Origin: Actinokineospora diospyrosa
GTDB lineage: Bacteria; Actinomycetota; Actinomycetes; Mycobacteriales; Pseudonocardiaceae
DNA length: 64,000 nt
Direction of reading: 5' to 3'
Assembly (NCBI RefSeq): GCF_024171925.1
Contig: NZ_JAMTCO010000024.1
Location: forward strand, 1 to 64,000
Positions 25,599-34,416 of this stretch are shown piece after piece. A program made the position numbers and the translations under genes. The notes below the pieces were generated by a model. It had not been told where the DNA came from. It saw only the letters and a list, made by a program, of their open reading frames with translations, and made no database searches. Each line of letters starts with the position of its first letter. Position 1 is the stretch's first letter.

Positions 25599-26804
25599 AT
25601 GAACACCCCACCTGCCGTCGAGGACCTGCTGCGCGAGTGCGCGCCGCGGGTCCTCGGCGTGCTGGTGCGCCACCACGGGCGGTTCGACGCCTGCGAGGAC
25701 GCGGTGCAGGAGGCGTTGCTGGCCGCGGTCACCGCCTGGCCGCGCGACGGCGTGCCGGACAACCCGACCGGCTGGCTGGTGACCGCTGCCGGGCGCAAGC
25801 TCACCGACCACTGGCGGTCCGAGAACGCCCGGCGCCGCCGTGAGGACATCGTCGCCGCGCACACCGAGCTCCTGGCGCCGCGGACGGTCGACACCGACGA
25901 CACGCTGGAGCTGTTCTTCCTCTGCTGCCACCCGGACCTGAGCACCCCGTCGCAGATCGCGTTGACGCTACGCGCGGTCGGCGGGCTCACCACGGCGCAG
26001 ATCGCGGCCGCGTTCCTGGTCCCCGAGGCGACGATGGCGCAGCGGATCAGCCGCGCCAAGTCCCGCCTACGTGGGGAGGCATTCCCACGCGGCGGCGACC
26101 CTGCCCGGCTCGGAGCGGTGCTGCACGTGCTCTACCTGATTTTCACCGAGGGGCACACCGCCACCTCCGGCCCAGACCTCAACCGCGCCGACCTCACCAC
26201 CGAGGCCATCCGGTTGACCCGCCTCGTGCACAAGCTGCTGCCGGACGACGGCGAGGTCACCGGCCTGCTGGCGCTGATGCTGCTCACCGAGTCCCGGCGC
26301 GCCGCCCGCACGACCGCGGACGGCGCGATGGTGCCGCTGGCGGAGCAAGACCGCGCGCTGTGGGACCGCGCCGCGATCGCCGAAGGGGTCGAGTTGGTGA
26401 CCGACACCCTGTCGCGGGCGCCGCTGGGGCCCTACCAACTCCAGTCGGCCATCGCGGCCATCCACGCTGAGGCCGCCAGCACCGAGTCGACCGACTGGGC
26501 CCAGGTCCTGGTGCTCTACGACATCCTCGACCGGATCGCGCCGAACCCGATGGTCACGGTCAACCGCGCGGTCGCCGTCGCGCAGGTGTCCGGACCGCGC
26601 GCCGGGCTGGCGGTCCTGGACTCGCTGGCGGGGGACAAGCGCGTCGAGGGCCACCACCGGCTCGCGGCCGTGCGGGCCCACCTGCTGGAACTCGAGGGCG
26701 ACCGCGACGCGGCCCGGGACGCCTACCGGCTCGCCGCGCGCGGCACGCTGAGCCTGCCGGAGCGGCGCTACCTGGAGACCAGGGCGGAGCGGGTCGGTCA
26801 CTAA
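25599..26804 (+). CDS. ECF42-type RNA polymerase sigma factor (DUF6596)
   Basis: The 401-residue protein has sigma region 2 (CEDAVQEALLAAVTAWP), sigma region 4 (LTTAQIAAAFLVPEATMAQRISRAK) and a long C-terminal extension of about 200 residues with TPR-like helices (DUF6596), typical of ECF42. No anti-sigma factor gene is present; in this group the C-terminal extension is thought to be essential for activity. The DGPF gene directly upstream is the usual partner. Confidence 0.9.
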   Translation: MNTPPAVEDLLRECAPRVLGVLVRHHGRFDACEDAVQEALLAAVTAWPRDGVPDNPTGWLVTAAGRKLTDHWRSENARRRREDIVAAHTELLAPRTVDTDDTLELFFLCCHPDLSTPSQIALTLRAVGGLTTAQIAAAFLVPEATMAQRISRAKSRLRGEAFPRGGDPARLGAVLHVLYLIFTEGHTATSGPDLNRADLTTEAIRLTRLVHKLLPDDGEVTGLLALMLLTESRRAARTTADGAMVPLAEQDRALWDRAAIAEGVELVTDTLSRAPLGPYQLQSAIAAIHAEAASTESTDWAQVLVLYDILDRIAPNPMVTVNRAVAVAQVSGPRAGLAVLDSLAGDKRVEGHHRLAAVRAHLLELEGDRDAARDAYRLAARGTLSLPERRYLETRAERVGH

Positions 26805-26816
26805 ACTAACCCCACC

Positions 26817-27572
26817 ATGGATGTCGTCACTCGGCTGCGGGCCGCGGGCTGTGTTTTCGCCGAGGATGAGGCGCGGTTGCTGACCGAGGCCGCCGGGTCG
26901 CCGGTCGAGCTGGACGAGCTCGTCGCCGCCCGGGTCGCGGGGGAGCCGCTGGAACACCTGCTGGGCTGGGCGGAGTTCGCCGGGCTGCGGATCGCGGTGA
27001 CCTCCGGGGTGTTCGTGCCGCGGCGGCGCACCGAGTTCCTCGCCGAGGCGGCGGCCGGGTTGTGCGGGCCGGGGTCGGTGGTGGTGGACCTGTGCTGCGG
27101 GTGCGGGGCGATCGGCGCCGCGGTGGCCGCCGCGGTGCCCGGGGTCGTGCTGCACGCCGCCGACGTCGACCCGGCCGCGGTGGCCTGCGCGCGCCGCAAC
27201 CTGCCGACCGCCGAGGTCCACCTGGGCGACCTGTTCACCCCGCTGCCGCGGGCGTTGCGCGGCCACGTCGACGTCGTCGTCGCCAACGTCCCCTACGTGC
27301 CTACCGCGGAGATCGACTGGATGCCGGTCGAGGCGCGGCTGCACGAACCACTGTCCGCATTGGACGGTGGGGCCGATGGGCTCGGCTTCCAGCGCGCGGT
27401 GGCCGATGGGGCGCTGGACTGGCTGCGGCCCGGCGGTCACCTGCTGGTCGAGACCAGTGAGCGCCAGTCGCCGGTGTCGCTGGAAGTCTTCGCGGGCGCG
27501 GGTTTCACCGCCGAGGTGCGCACGTGCGACGAGCGGGACTCAACGATCGTTGTCGGTACGCGGCCAAGGTGA
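26817..27572 (+). CDS. HemK/PrmC-like N5-glutamine methyltransferase paralogue
   Basis: The 251-residue protein has the PrmC layout: an N-terminal helical part with EPLEHLLGWAEFAGLRIAV, the SAM-binding LCCGCGAIG, the acidic ADVDPAA and a catalytic-loop motif reading NVPYVP in place of NPPY. The Pro-to-Val change is seen in a subgroup of paralogues, so release-factor methylation is uncertain. It starts 12 bases after the sigma gene with TAAACT upstream. Confidence 0.78.
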   Translation: MDVVTRLRAAGCVFAEDEARLLTEAAGSPVELDELVAARVAGEPLEHLLGWAEFAGLRIAVTSGVFVPRRRTEFLAEAAAGLCGPGSVVVDLCCGCGAIGAAVAAAVPGVVLHAADVDPAAVACARRNLPTAEVHLGDLFTPLPRALRGHVDVVVANVPYVPTAEIDWMPVEARLHEPLSALDGGADGLGFQRAVADGALDWLRPGGHLLVETSERQSPVSLEVFAGAGFTAEVRTCDERDSTIVVGTRPR

Positions 27573-27744
27573 CCAGAGCGCGAACATTCGCGCAACGGTG
27601 CGGTTTCCCCCTAACGCCAGCGGTTGCGGCCATTGGGATGACGCGGCTTTCGCGCGTGGGCACAGCGCGATAGGAAGGCGCTGACCGATCGAGTCCCCCG
27701 GCCGGGGCGCGATCACCAACTCCCCCACAATGAGGAGTTCTCTG

Positions 27745-29424
27745 GTGCGCAGATTCCTGTTACCGGCCATCGCCGCCCTACTGCTCTCGGCCGCCACCGC
27801 GGCCCCCGCGCTGGCCGCCGACGTCAACGCCGGTGCCCAACCGCTCGACGGCACCGCGAAAGTCATCACCGTCGCGACCGCCAACAACACCGCCTACACG
27901 ACCTTCACCGGCACCGCCAACCAACGGCTGATCATCCAGGCGAGCAACGCCTCCCCGGTCTTCGGCTGCTGCTCGATCAGCTGGTGGGTCGCCAAAGCCG
28001 ACGGCACCCGTGTCAGCTCCTCCGGCTGGGCCACCGCCGCCGTCGAGACGACCTTGCCCACCGCGGGCTCCTACAAGATCGTGGTCGACCCCGACGCCAC
28101 GCTCACCGGGTCGATCACCCTGCGCGCGTGGACCGTGGCCGCCGACCTCGACGCCGGGCCGATCGCGCTCACCGGCGCCCAGAAGACCGTCACCATCACC
28201 AATCCCGGTCGCAGCGCCTTCGCCACCTTCACCGGCACCGCCAACCGGCGCCTGGTGGTCAAGGCGACCACAGCGCTCACCAGCGTGGCGTGGCGCCTGC
28301 ACGGCCCGGACGGGGCCCAGGTCTCCTGGACGCTGCGCGAGAGCGCGGTGCTGGAGGTCGTCCTGCCCGCGACCGGCGCGTACAAGATCGTGGTCGACCC
28401 GGACGGCACGCTGACCGGATCGCTCACCCTGGCCGCCTGGGACGAGAAGCCGCAGGCCGACGCCGGGCCGCTGACCCTGGGCGGAACCCCCAGGACGGTC
28501 ACCATCGGCTGGCCCGGTGGGACCACCGCCACCACGTTCACCGGCACCGCGGGTCAGCGGGTGATCCTCGAGACCACCGGCGGCGAGGACGTCTTCGGCT
28601 GCTGCTGGCTGTACTGGAAGGTCTTCGGGCCCGACGGCGCGCTGATCAGCCAACACATCGGCGACACCGCCCCCGAACTCACGTTGACCAAGACCGGTAC
28701 CCACAAGGTCGTGTTCGACCCCGAGGAGGTGCGCACCGGCTCGCTCACCCTGCGCGGCTGGGTCGTGCCCGCCGACCTCAACGGGGGCGCCCACGTCCTG
28801 ACCGGTGCCCCGCGCACGCTGGCCCTCAACGCTCCCGGCCAGAACGGCTACACGACCTTCAGCGCGACCGCGGGCCAGCACATCCTGATCGAGACCAGCC
28901 AGGCGTCGCCCGCTTTCGGCTGCTGCGACCTGCGGTGGAAGCTGGTCGCCCCGGACGGCAGCACCCCGCTGGCCTGGCTCAGGTCGAACAACAACAACAT
29001 CCAGCTCCGGGTACCGCAGACCGGCACCTACAAGGTCGTGTTCGACCCGCAGGGCACCGTCGTCGGCTCGATCACCGCGCAGGTGTGGACCGTCGCCGCC
29101 ACCGACCTCGACCTCGGTGCGATGCCGCTCAACGGAACCGCCAAGGTGATCAACCTGACCGAACCGGGCCGCAACGCGTTCCTCACCTTCAACGCCACCG
29201 CGGGTAGCCGGGTGCGCATCGGCAGCAGCGACGCCTCGCCGCAGTTCCAGCGCGCGGCCCTGCTGTGGCGGGTGTTCGGACCGGACGGCAAGCAGATCGA
29301 GCTGAACCAGTGGGTCGACTGGACCACCGACTTCGCGCTGCCGCTGACCGGCACCTACAAGATCACCCTGGACGCGACCGGCGGGCTGACCGGCACGCTC
29401 ACGCTGCGGGCCAGCCCGCTGTAG
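27745..29424 (+). CDS. Secreted five-repeat beta-sandwich protein, function unknown
   Basis: The 559-residue product begins with a signal peptide (VRRFLLPAIAALLLSAATAA, cleavage likely after ALA). It consists of five repeats of about 105 residues, each beginning near DLDAGPIALTG, passing a TTFTGTANQRL block and ending in TGTYKIVVDPDGTLTGSLTL. Repeats 1, 3 and 4 contain FGCC, an adjacent-cysteine motif; repeats 2 and 5 lack it. The pattern resembles pre-peptidase C-terminal-type beta domains without an attached enzyme. GTG 27745 has GAGGAG seven bases upstream; an ATG at 27730 lacks a site. Binding or scaffolding outside the cell is likely. Confidence 0.75.
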   Translation: MRRFLLPAIAALLLSAATAAPALAADVNAGAQPLDGTAKVITVATANNTAYTTFTGTANQRLIIQASNASPVFGCCSISWWVAKADGTRVSSSGWATAAVETTLPTAGSYKIVVDPDATLTGSITLRAWTVAADLDAGPIALTGAQKTVTITNPGRSAFATFTGTANRRLVVKATTALTSVAWRLHGPDGAQVSWTLRESAVLEVVLPATGAYKIVVDPDGTLTGSLTLAAWDEKPQADAGPLTLGGTPRTVTIGWPGGTTATTFTGTAGQRVILETTGGEDVFGCCWLYWKVFGPDGALISQHIGDTAPELTLTKTGTHKVVFDPEEVRTGSLTLRGWVVPADLNGGAHVLTGAPRTLALNAPGQNGYTTFSATAGQHILIETSQASPAFGCCDLRWKLVAPDGSTPLAWLRSNNNNIQLRVPQTGTYKVVFDPQGTVVGSITAQVWTVAATDLDLGAMPLNGTAKVINLTEPGRNAFLTFNATAGSRVRIGSSDASPQFQRAALLWRVFGPDGKQIELNQWVDWTTDFALPLTGTYKITLDATGGLTGTLTLRASPL

Positions 29425-29432
29425 GGCGGGCG

Positions 29433-29470
29433 GGCACCGCCCTGCACCGGGTCCAGCGCGGGGCGGTGCC
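29433..29470. terminator. Bidirectional hairpin between convergent genes
   Basis: GGCACCGCCC (29433-29442) pairs with GGGCGGTGCC (29461-29470) across an 18-base loop between the ends of the secreted-protein gene and pheT, and could serve both. Confidence 0.6.
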
Positions 29471-29509
29471 GTGCGCCTGCTTGGCCCGAGCGGTCTTGCG
29501 CGGGCGCCA

Positions 29510-31786
29510 TCAGCGCAGGGCGATGCCGTGCGTGTCGAGGTGGGCGAGCAGCGCCGCGCGGAACCCGGCCAGGTCGGCGGCGTCCAGGGTGCGGTCCGCC
29601 GCGCTGATCCAGTACCGGAAGGTGTGGCTGCTCATGCCGTCGGGGAGTCCGCTGTAGACGTCCACGAACTGGACGCCGCGGACCAGCGGGTGGGTGAAGC
29701 GGCCCAAGACCTCCTGCAGGGCGGCGAACCCGCGCTCGACCGGCCACAGCAGCGAGAAGTCCTGAATGGACTGCGGGTGGTTCGACACCGGCGTGGACCA
29801 CGAGCCCGGGTACCGGTCCCCGTCGAGCGCGTCCAGGTCGAGTTCGAACCACACCACCTGCTTGCGCGGTGCGACCACGGCGGCCAGGGGCGCGGCGAGC
29901 AGACCCATCCGGCCGATCGGCCCGCTCGCGTCGAACAGGTCCACGGTCGTGCCCTCCCACGGCAGCGCGGGAGCGCTGACCTCGGCGCGCACCGGCGGCC
30001 GCCCGATGGCCCGCACCACGTCCTCGACCGCCGTGCGGACCTTGCGCAGGTGCCACTGCGGATCGGTCGACACCAGCGCGCTCACCGCGCCCAGCCGACG
30101 CGCCTCCCGGTGCGCCGGGGTACCCGGGACCAGCACCCGACCCACCTCGAACAGCGAGACCTCGTCGTGGTGGGCGAGGTTCTCCGCGGTCGCCTTGAAC
30201 AGGTTCGGCAGCAGCGTCATCCGCAGCCGCGCCCGCTCCGGGGCCACCGGGTTGCGCACCCGCAAGCCCGCCGCGGCGTCGTAGCCCAGCGCCGCGTGCC
30301 AGGTGTCGTCGCCCCACAGGTAGGTCTGGACCTCGGTGTGGTCGTGGCTGTAGACGAGCACCCGGCGGGCGCGGTGCTCGAACAGCACCGGTTTCGCCAG
30401 GGGAGCGGGCTCCAGGGTCGCGGTCGGCAGCCGCGGCGGCACCTGGTCGTAGCCGATGATCCTGAGCACCTCCTCGACGATGTCGTGCGGGATGGCGATG
30501 TCGCGCCTGCTGCGGAACGGCGGAATCGCCACCACCAGGTCGTCACCGTCCACTGTGGTGCCGAACCCGAGCGGGGTCAGCACCTCGGCGATCCGGCTGT
30601 GGTCGAGCGGGATGCCCGCGAGGTCGGCGGCCCGGGTGACCGAGACGCGCAGCGGTCTGGGCTGGTCGTCGAGGTCGCCGACCACGGTGTGCCTGCTGCG
30701 CGGGACCGGGTTGGCGCCCGCCTCGGCGAGCAGGGTGAACGCGCGGGCTGCCGCCACGCGGGTCATCGCCGGTGGTAGCGACTTCTCGTACCGCTGGGCC
30801 GCGTCGGTGCGCAGGTTCAGCCTGCCCGCCGTGCGCCGGATCCGCGCGGCCCGGAAAGTCGCGCTCTCCAGCAGCAGCCCGGTCGTCGAGGCATCGGCGA
30901 CACCCATGATCCCCGCGAGGCCGACCGGGTGCCCGCCGTTGAAGACGACCACGTCATCGGGCTTCAGAAGCCTGGTCTCGCCATCGGACGTGCGCAACTG
31001 GGGAAGCTCACCCGCGTGGGCGATCCGCAATGAGTCCACAGCGGACTGATCGTAGAACTGAGTCGGCTGGCCGAGTTCCCACAGGACGTAGTTCGAGATG
31101 TCGGTGGCGAGCCCGCGGGGGAGAACGTCCATCAAGGACAGTCGAGCGAGCACGAGCAGCGGTGTCCCGCGCACGGCGGCGACATCCACCGCGAGCGCCG
31201 TCACCACCGGGCAGTCCTCGCCCACGTCGTTGTGGAGTTCAACCGGCGGCAATTCGTCGAACTCGGCCAGGTCGGTCACCGCGAGTTCGCGCAACGGCCT
31301 GCCGAGGACGGCGGCCACCTCGCGGGCGAACCCGTAGTGGCCCCACAGGTCCGGCCGGTGCGTGAGGCTCTTGTTGTCCACCTCCAGCAGCACGTCCCGG
31401 GTCGGTATCCACCGCGACAGCGGCGCACCCAACGCCGACCCGGCGGGCACGCGCAGCACGCGGTCATCAGCCCCGAGGCCGATGTCGCGTGGCGCGCACA
31501 CGGTCCCCAGCACGGGCACGTAGGCGACCAGGTCACCGACGGCGGCACCGGCGGGGCAGTCGACGTCCCGGTGGCGCCGCAAGCCGTCGTCGACGGCGAC
31601 CACCGTGCGCTCGCCCAGCACCCGCACGTCGGTGACCCGGGCCACCACCGCCTGGTCGGCGTGGTTGGTGACCTCGTGCACCGCCTCGACCTCGGCGGTG
31701 CGCACCGTGAGCAGGTCGGCCAGGTCCTGCGGCGCGAGGTCGTCGTGGTCGACGTAGTCGCCGATCCAGTTCAGTGAGATCTTCAC
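29510..31786 (-). CDS. pheT: Phenylalanyl-tRNA synthetase beta subunit, divergent paralogue
   Basis: The 758-residue PheT has the expected order: an N-terminal tRNA-binding (EMAP-II-like) part, a B3/B4 editing domain around HRPDLWGHYGFAREVAAVLG and YVLWELGQPTQFYD, a B5 domain, the catalytic-like core (RRDIAIPHDIVEEVLRIIGY, LLPNLFKATAENLAHH) and the FDX-ACB anticodon-binding end (NHPQSIQDFSLLWPVERGF). It is shorter than typical actinobacterial PheT of about 820-830 residues. GTG 31786 follows CGGAG. It is made with PheS 43 bases upstream. Location next to a hybrid synthase and exporter suggests a resistance copy rather than the housekeeping enzyme; this is inference. Confidence 0.9.
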   Translation of the reverse strand: MKISLNWIGDYVDHDDLAPQDLADLLTVRTAEVEAVHEVTNHADQAVVARVTDVRVLGERTVVAVDDGLRRHRDVDCPAGAAVGDLVAYVPVLGTVCAPRDIGLGADDRVLRVPAGSALGAPLSRWIPTRDVLLEVDNKSLTHRPDLWGHYGFAREVAAVLGRPLRELAVTDLAEFDELPPVELHNDVGEDCPVVTALAVDVAAVRGTPLLVLARLSLMDVLPRGLATDISNYVLWELGQPTQFYDQSAVDSLRIAHAGELPQLRTSDGETRLLKPDDVVVFNGGHPVGLAGIMGVADASTTGLLLESATFRAARIRRTAGRLNLRTDAAQRYEKSLPPAMTRVAAARAFTLLAEAGANPVPRSRHTVVGDLDDQPRPLRVSVTRAADLAGIPLDHSRIAEVLTPLGFGTTVDGDDLVVAIPPFRSRRDIAIPHDIVEEVLRIIGYDQVPPRLPTATLEPAPLAKPVLFEHRARRVLVYSHDHTEVQTYLWGDDTWHAALGYDAAAGLRVRNPVAPERARLRMTLLPNLFKATAENLAHHDEVSLFEVGRVLVPGTPAHREARRLGAVSALVSTDPQWHLRKVRTAVEDVVRAIGRPPVRAEVSAPALPWEGTTVDLFDASGPIGRMGLLAAPLAAVVAPRKQVVWFELDLDALDGDRYPGSWSTPVSNHPQSIQDFSLLWPVERGFAALQEVLGRFTHPLVRGVQFVDVYSGLPDGMSSHTFRYWISAADRTLDAADLAGFRAALLAHLDTHGIALR

Positions 31787-31829
31787 AGCGGGACTCCGTT
31801 CAAGCCGGTGCGGTTCAGGCCGGTGCGGG

Positions 31830-32870
31830 TCAGAGCAGCGAGGGGCGGTCGGTCGCCACGCGGATGTCGCCACTGGCGAACAGCCGCACGTCCGGCACCC
31901 CGAAGCGCATCATCGCCAACCGCGTCGTGCCGATGCCGAAGGCGAACCCGTTGTGCCGCTCCGGGTCCACCCCGCCCGCGACGAGCACCGCCGGGTGCAC
32001 CAGCCCGCACGGGATCAGCTCCAGCCACCCGGACCGCTTGCACACCGCGCACCCGGCGCCGTCGCAGATCAGGCAGTGGATGTCCAACTCGAACCCCGGC
32101 TCGACGAACGGGAAGTGCCCCGGCCGCAGCCGCACCGTCACGGTCCGGCCGAACACCTCGGCCAGCACCGCCTTAAGTACCCCGACCAGCGTCGCGACGT
32201 TCGCGTCCGGCCCCACGACCAGGCCCTCGCACTGGTGGAAGGTGGTCTCGTGGGAGGCGTCGGTCTCCTCCTTGCGGAAGCAGCGGCCGGGGAACACCGC
32301 GCGCGTCGGGGCGCCGTGGCGGCGCAGGTGCCGCACCTGCCCGGCGGAGGTCTGGGTGCGCAGCAGCCTGCCGTCCTCGAGCCAGAACGTGTCCTGGGTG
32401 TCGCGCGCCGGGTGGTCGGCGTCGATGTTCACGCTGTCGAAGTTCGCGAACTCGGTCTCCACCTCGAAACCGGGGTCGACGGTGAATCCCATACTGCTGA
32501 AAATGTCTTCCAGCAGCATTTCGATCGCGCTCACCTGATGTAGTCGACCCGGGATCGCACGCAATCCGGGCAGCGTCGGGTCGATCCCGGTCGTCCACCT
32601 ATCGGCAGTTTCGGTGAACCGGTCCGCCGCAGTGTCGAGCTGTTCACCGGCGAATGTCCGCAACGCGCTGAACAGGGCCCCGATCCGCGCGCGCTCCGGC
32701 GCGGTCAACGCGCCGAAGTCGACCTCGGCGCTGCGTCGGGTGATCAGTCCCCGGCGACCGAGGAACCGCCGCCGGACGGCCTCGACCGCGGCCCGGTCCG
32801 CCGCCGCCGCGAGCTCGCCGAGCAGCGTGGCCCGCAGGTCGTCGAGCTGCCCCGATAGCGAGTCCGACAT
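31830..32870 (-). CDS. pheS: Phenylalanyl-tRNA synthetase alpha subunit, atypical for actinobacteria
   Basis: The 346-residue PheS has the N-terminal coiled-coil domain (1-95) and class II core: TFHQCEGLVVG (motif 2 region), RLRPGHFPFVEPGFELDIHC, and GFAFGIGTTRLAMMRFG as motif 3. It carries a four-cysteine insert, CLICDGAGCAVCKRSGW, common in Firmicutes-type PheS but absent from the usual actinobacterial enzyme as I know it. Motif 3 has Thr where Glu is normal, with the arginine kept. The Phe-pocket alanine in GFAFG is retained. ATG 32870 is chosen; an in-frame GTG 33 codons upstream exists. Transfer from outside the phylum is likely. Confidence 0.88.
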   Translation of the reverse strand: MSDSLSGQLDDLRATLLGELAAAADRAAVEAVRRRFLGRRGLITRRSAEVDFGALTAPERARIGALFSALRTFAGEQLDTAADRFTETADRWTTGIDPTLPGLRAIPGRLHQVSAIEMLLEDIFSSMGFTVDPGFEVETEFANFDSVNIDADHPARDTQDTFWLEDGRLLRTQTSAGQVRHLRRHGAPTRAVFPGRCFRKEETDASHETTFHQCEGLVVGPDANVATLVGVLKAVLAEVFGRTVTVRLRPGHFPFVEPGFELDIHCLICDGAGCAVCKRSGWLELIPCGLVHPAVLVAGGVDPERHNGFAFGIGTTRLAMMRFGVPDVRLFASGDIRVATDRPSLL

Positions 32871-32887
32871 GGGTGGCGCCCCTTCCC

Positions 32888-32906
32888 GGCCGGTCCCCGA
32901 CCGGCC
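32888..32906 (-). promoter_or_regulatory. Hairpin in the pheS leader
   Basis: GGCCGGTC-GGG-GACCGGCC forms an 8-bp stem ending 17 bases before the pheS ATG, just upstream of its GGAAGGGG ribosome-binding site. Upstream of it an in-frame leader beginning at GTG 32969 encodes FHHPF. This recalls Phe-codon attenuation of pheST operons, but no stop separates the leader from pheS. The 304-bp divergent gap 32871-33174 holds no other recognisable feature. Confidence 0.3.
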
Positions 32907-33174
32907 CGTCCCGGCCCTGGGCAACCACCTGAATGGGTGATGGAATGGTGCCCGGCCGATGTGCGCCACGATAGCGGTGGAAAACTGCCGGTCGCACTCG
33001 ATATTCGGCGGAACCTCCTATCGGGATGCTCCACTTGGCGGCGGTTGGCGTTCTCGCGACTGTTTCGCGGCAGCGGCATCACACGTTCGCCGATGTCGAC
33101 AGCCGATGGTGGCGCTGTTACATTGACCGCGGTCGGCGCCGCTGGGGGGCTCTTGTGTTAGCGATGGCGGTCTC

Positions 33175-34377
33175 ATGGTGAACGCGCGGATCGGGACCCG
33201 TCGCGTCGGTGGAATCCCGCTGCTGGTGAGCGGATACGCCATCTCCTCGTACGGCAACTACCTGAACATCATCGCGTTGAGCCTTTTCACCTACGAGGTC
33301 ACGCGTAGTCCGATCGGCATCGGCCTGGTCATGTCGTTGCGCCTGGCGGCCGGGGTGTGCGCCGCGCCGATCGCCGGTCGGCTCGCCGGGCGCCTCGACC
33401 GCAGGCACATGATGTTGGCCGCGGACTTCGCCCAGATGGCGGCGATGCTGGTGCTGGCCTTCGGCGTGGCCGCGCGGTCGGTGGTGCTGCTGGCCTGCGT
33501 CGTGGTCGTGCTGGGCGCCGGGAACACCACCTTCCTGGTGGCGATGCGCACGGCGGTGCCGCAGCTGTTCGGCCAGGACGAGCGGGTGCGCGTCACCGGC
33601 CTGCTGGTCACGGTGCGCTCGCTCGCCGCGGTGGGCGGGTTCGCCTCGGCGGGCATCGTGATCGGCACCGGCGGTTTCGAGGTGGCCTTCCTGCTCAACG
33701 CCGCGAGCTTCGTGGCGTCGGCGGTCGCGCTGGTGCTGCTCGGCCGGGTCATCGCCGAGCGGGGCGCGCCCGAGGCCGCGGAGCCGGGAGCGGTGCCGGG
33801 CACCCGGATCCGGCTCTTGGGCGTCGTGGCACCCGCGGTGCTGGCCATGGTGGCCGTGCGCGGGGTCGACGCGCTGAGTTCCTCCTCGCACAACATCGCG
33901 CTGCCGGTGTTCGCCGCCGCGGCGGACCCGGCGCGGCCCGCGACGGTCATGGCGCTGTTCTGGTCGGCCTGGGCGGTGGGCATCGTGCTCGCGCACCTGG
34001 TGCTGACCCGGTGGCGGCGGGTCGAGCCGGGCGCGCGGGCGTTCGCCGTCGGCACGGCCGTGATGTCGGTGTCGTTCGCGCTCGCCTTCCTCGACACGAC
34101 CCTGGTGCTGGTGTGCCTGGCGGCGCTGGTGGCCGGGTTGGCCGAGGGGTTCGCCGAGATCACCTACACCGCTCGGCTGCAGGCCGAGCCCGATCACCTG
34201 CGGGGGCGGCTGTTCGGGCTGTCGGCGACCGCCGAGACCTCGGGGTTCGCGCTGGGCATGGTCGCCAGCGCCGCCGCGCTGGAGGTGGCCGCGCCCGCCG
34301 TGGTCGTCGCCTCGTTCCACGGCCTCGCGGTCGTCGCCGCGCTGGCCTTCCTGGTTTTCGCGGTCGCCCGCCGGTAG
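33175..34377 (+). CDS. MFS exporter (MFS_3/EntS-like)
   Basis: The 400-residue protein has twelve predicted helices and the MFS motif GRLAGRLDRRHMM after helix 2. It resembles the MFS_3 group that exports siderophores, macrolides and other natural products. Its start faces pheS and its stop lies 39 bases before the hybrid synthase, so it probably heads that transcript and exports the product. A TGTTAG box lies upstream. Substrate is inferred from position. Confidence 0.82.
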   Translation: MVNARIGTRRVGGIPLLVSGYAISSYGNYLNIIALSLFTYEVTRSPIGIGLVMSLRLAAGVCAAPIAGRLAGRLDRRHMMLAADFAQMAAMLVLAFGVAARSVVLLACVVVVLGAGNTTFLVAMRTAVPQLFGQDERVRVTGLLVTVRSLAAVGGFASAGIVIGTGGFEVAFLLNAASFVASAVALVLLGRVIAERGAPEAAEPGAVPGTRIRLLGVVAPAVLAMVAVRGVDALSSSSHNIALPVFAAAADPARPATVMALFWSAWAVGIVLAHLVLTRWRRVEPGARAFAVGTAVMSVSFALAFLDTTLVLVCLAALVAGLAEGFAEITYTARLQAEPDHLRGRLFGLSATAETSGFALGMVASAAALEVAAPAVVVASFHGLAVVAALAFLVFAVARR

Positions 34378-34416
34378 TCGGCGGGCCGGGCAGACGGATT
34401 GGGTGGAGGCAACGCC

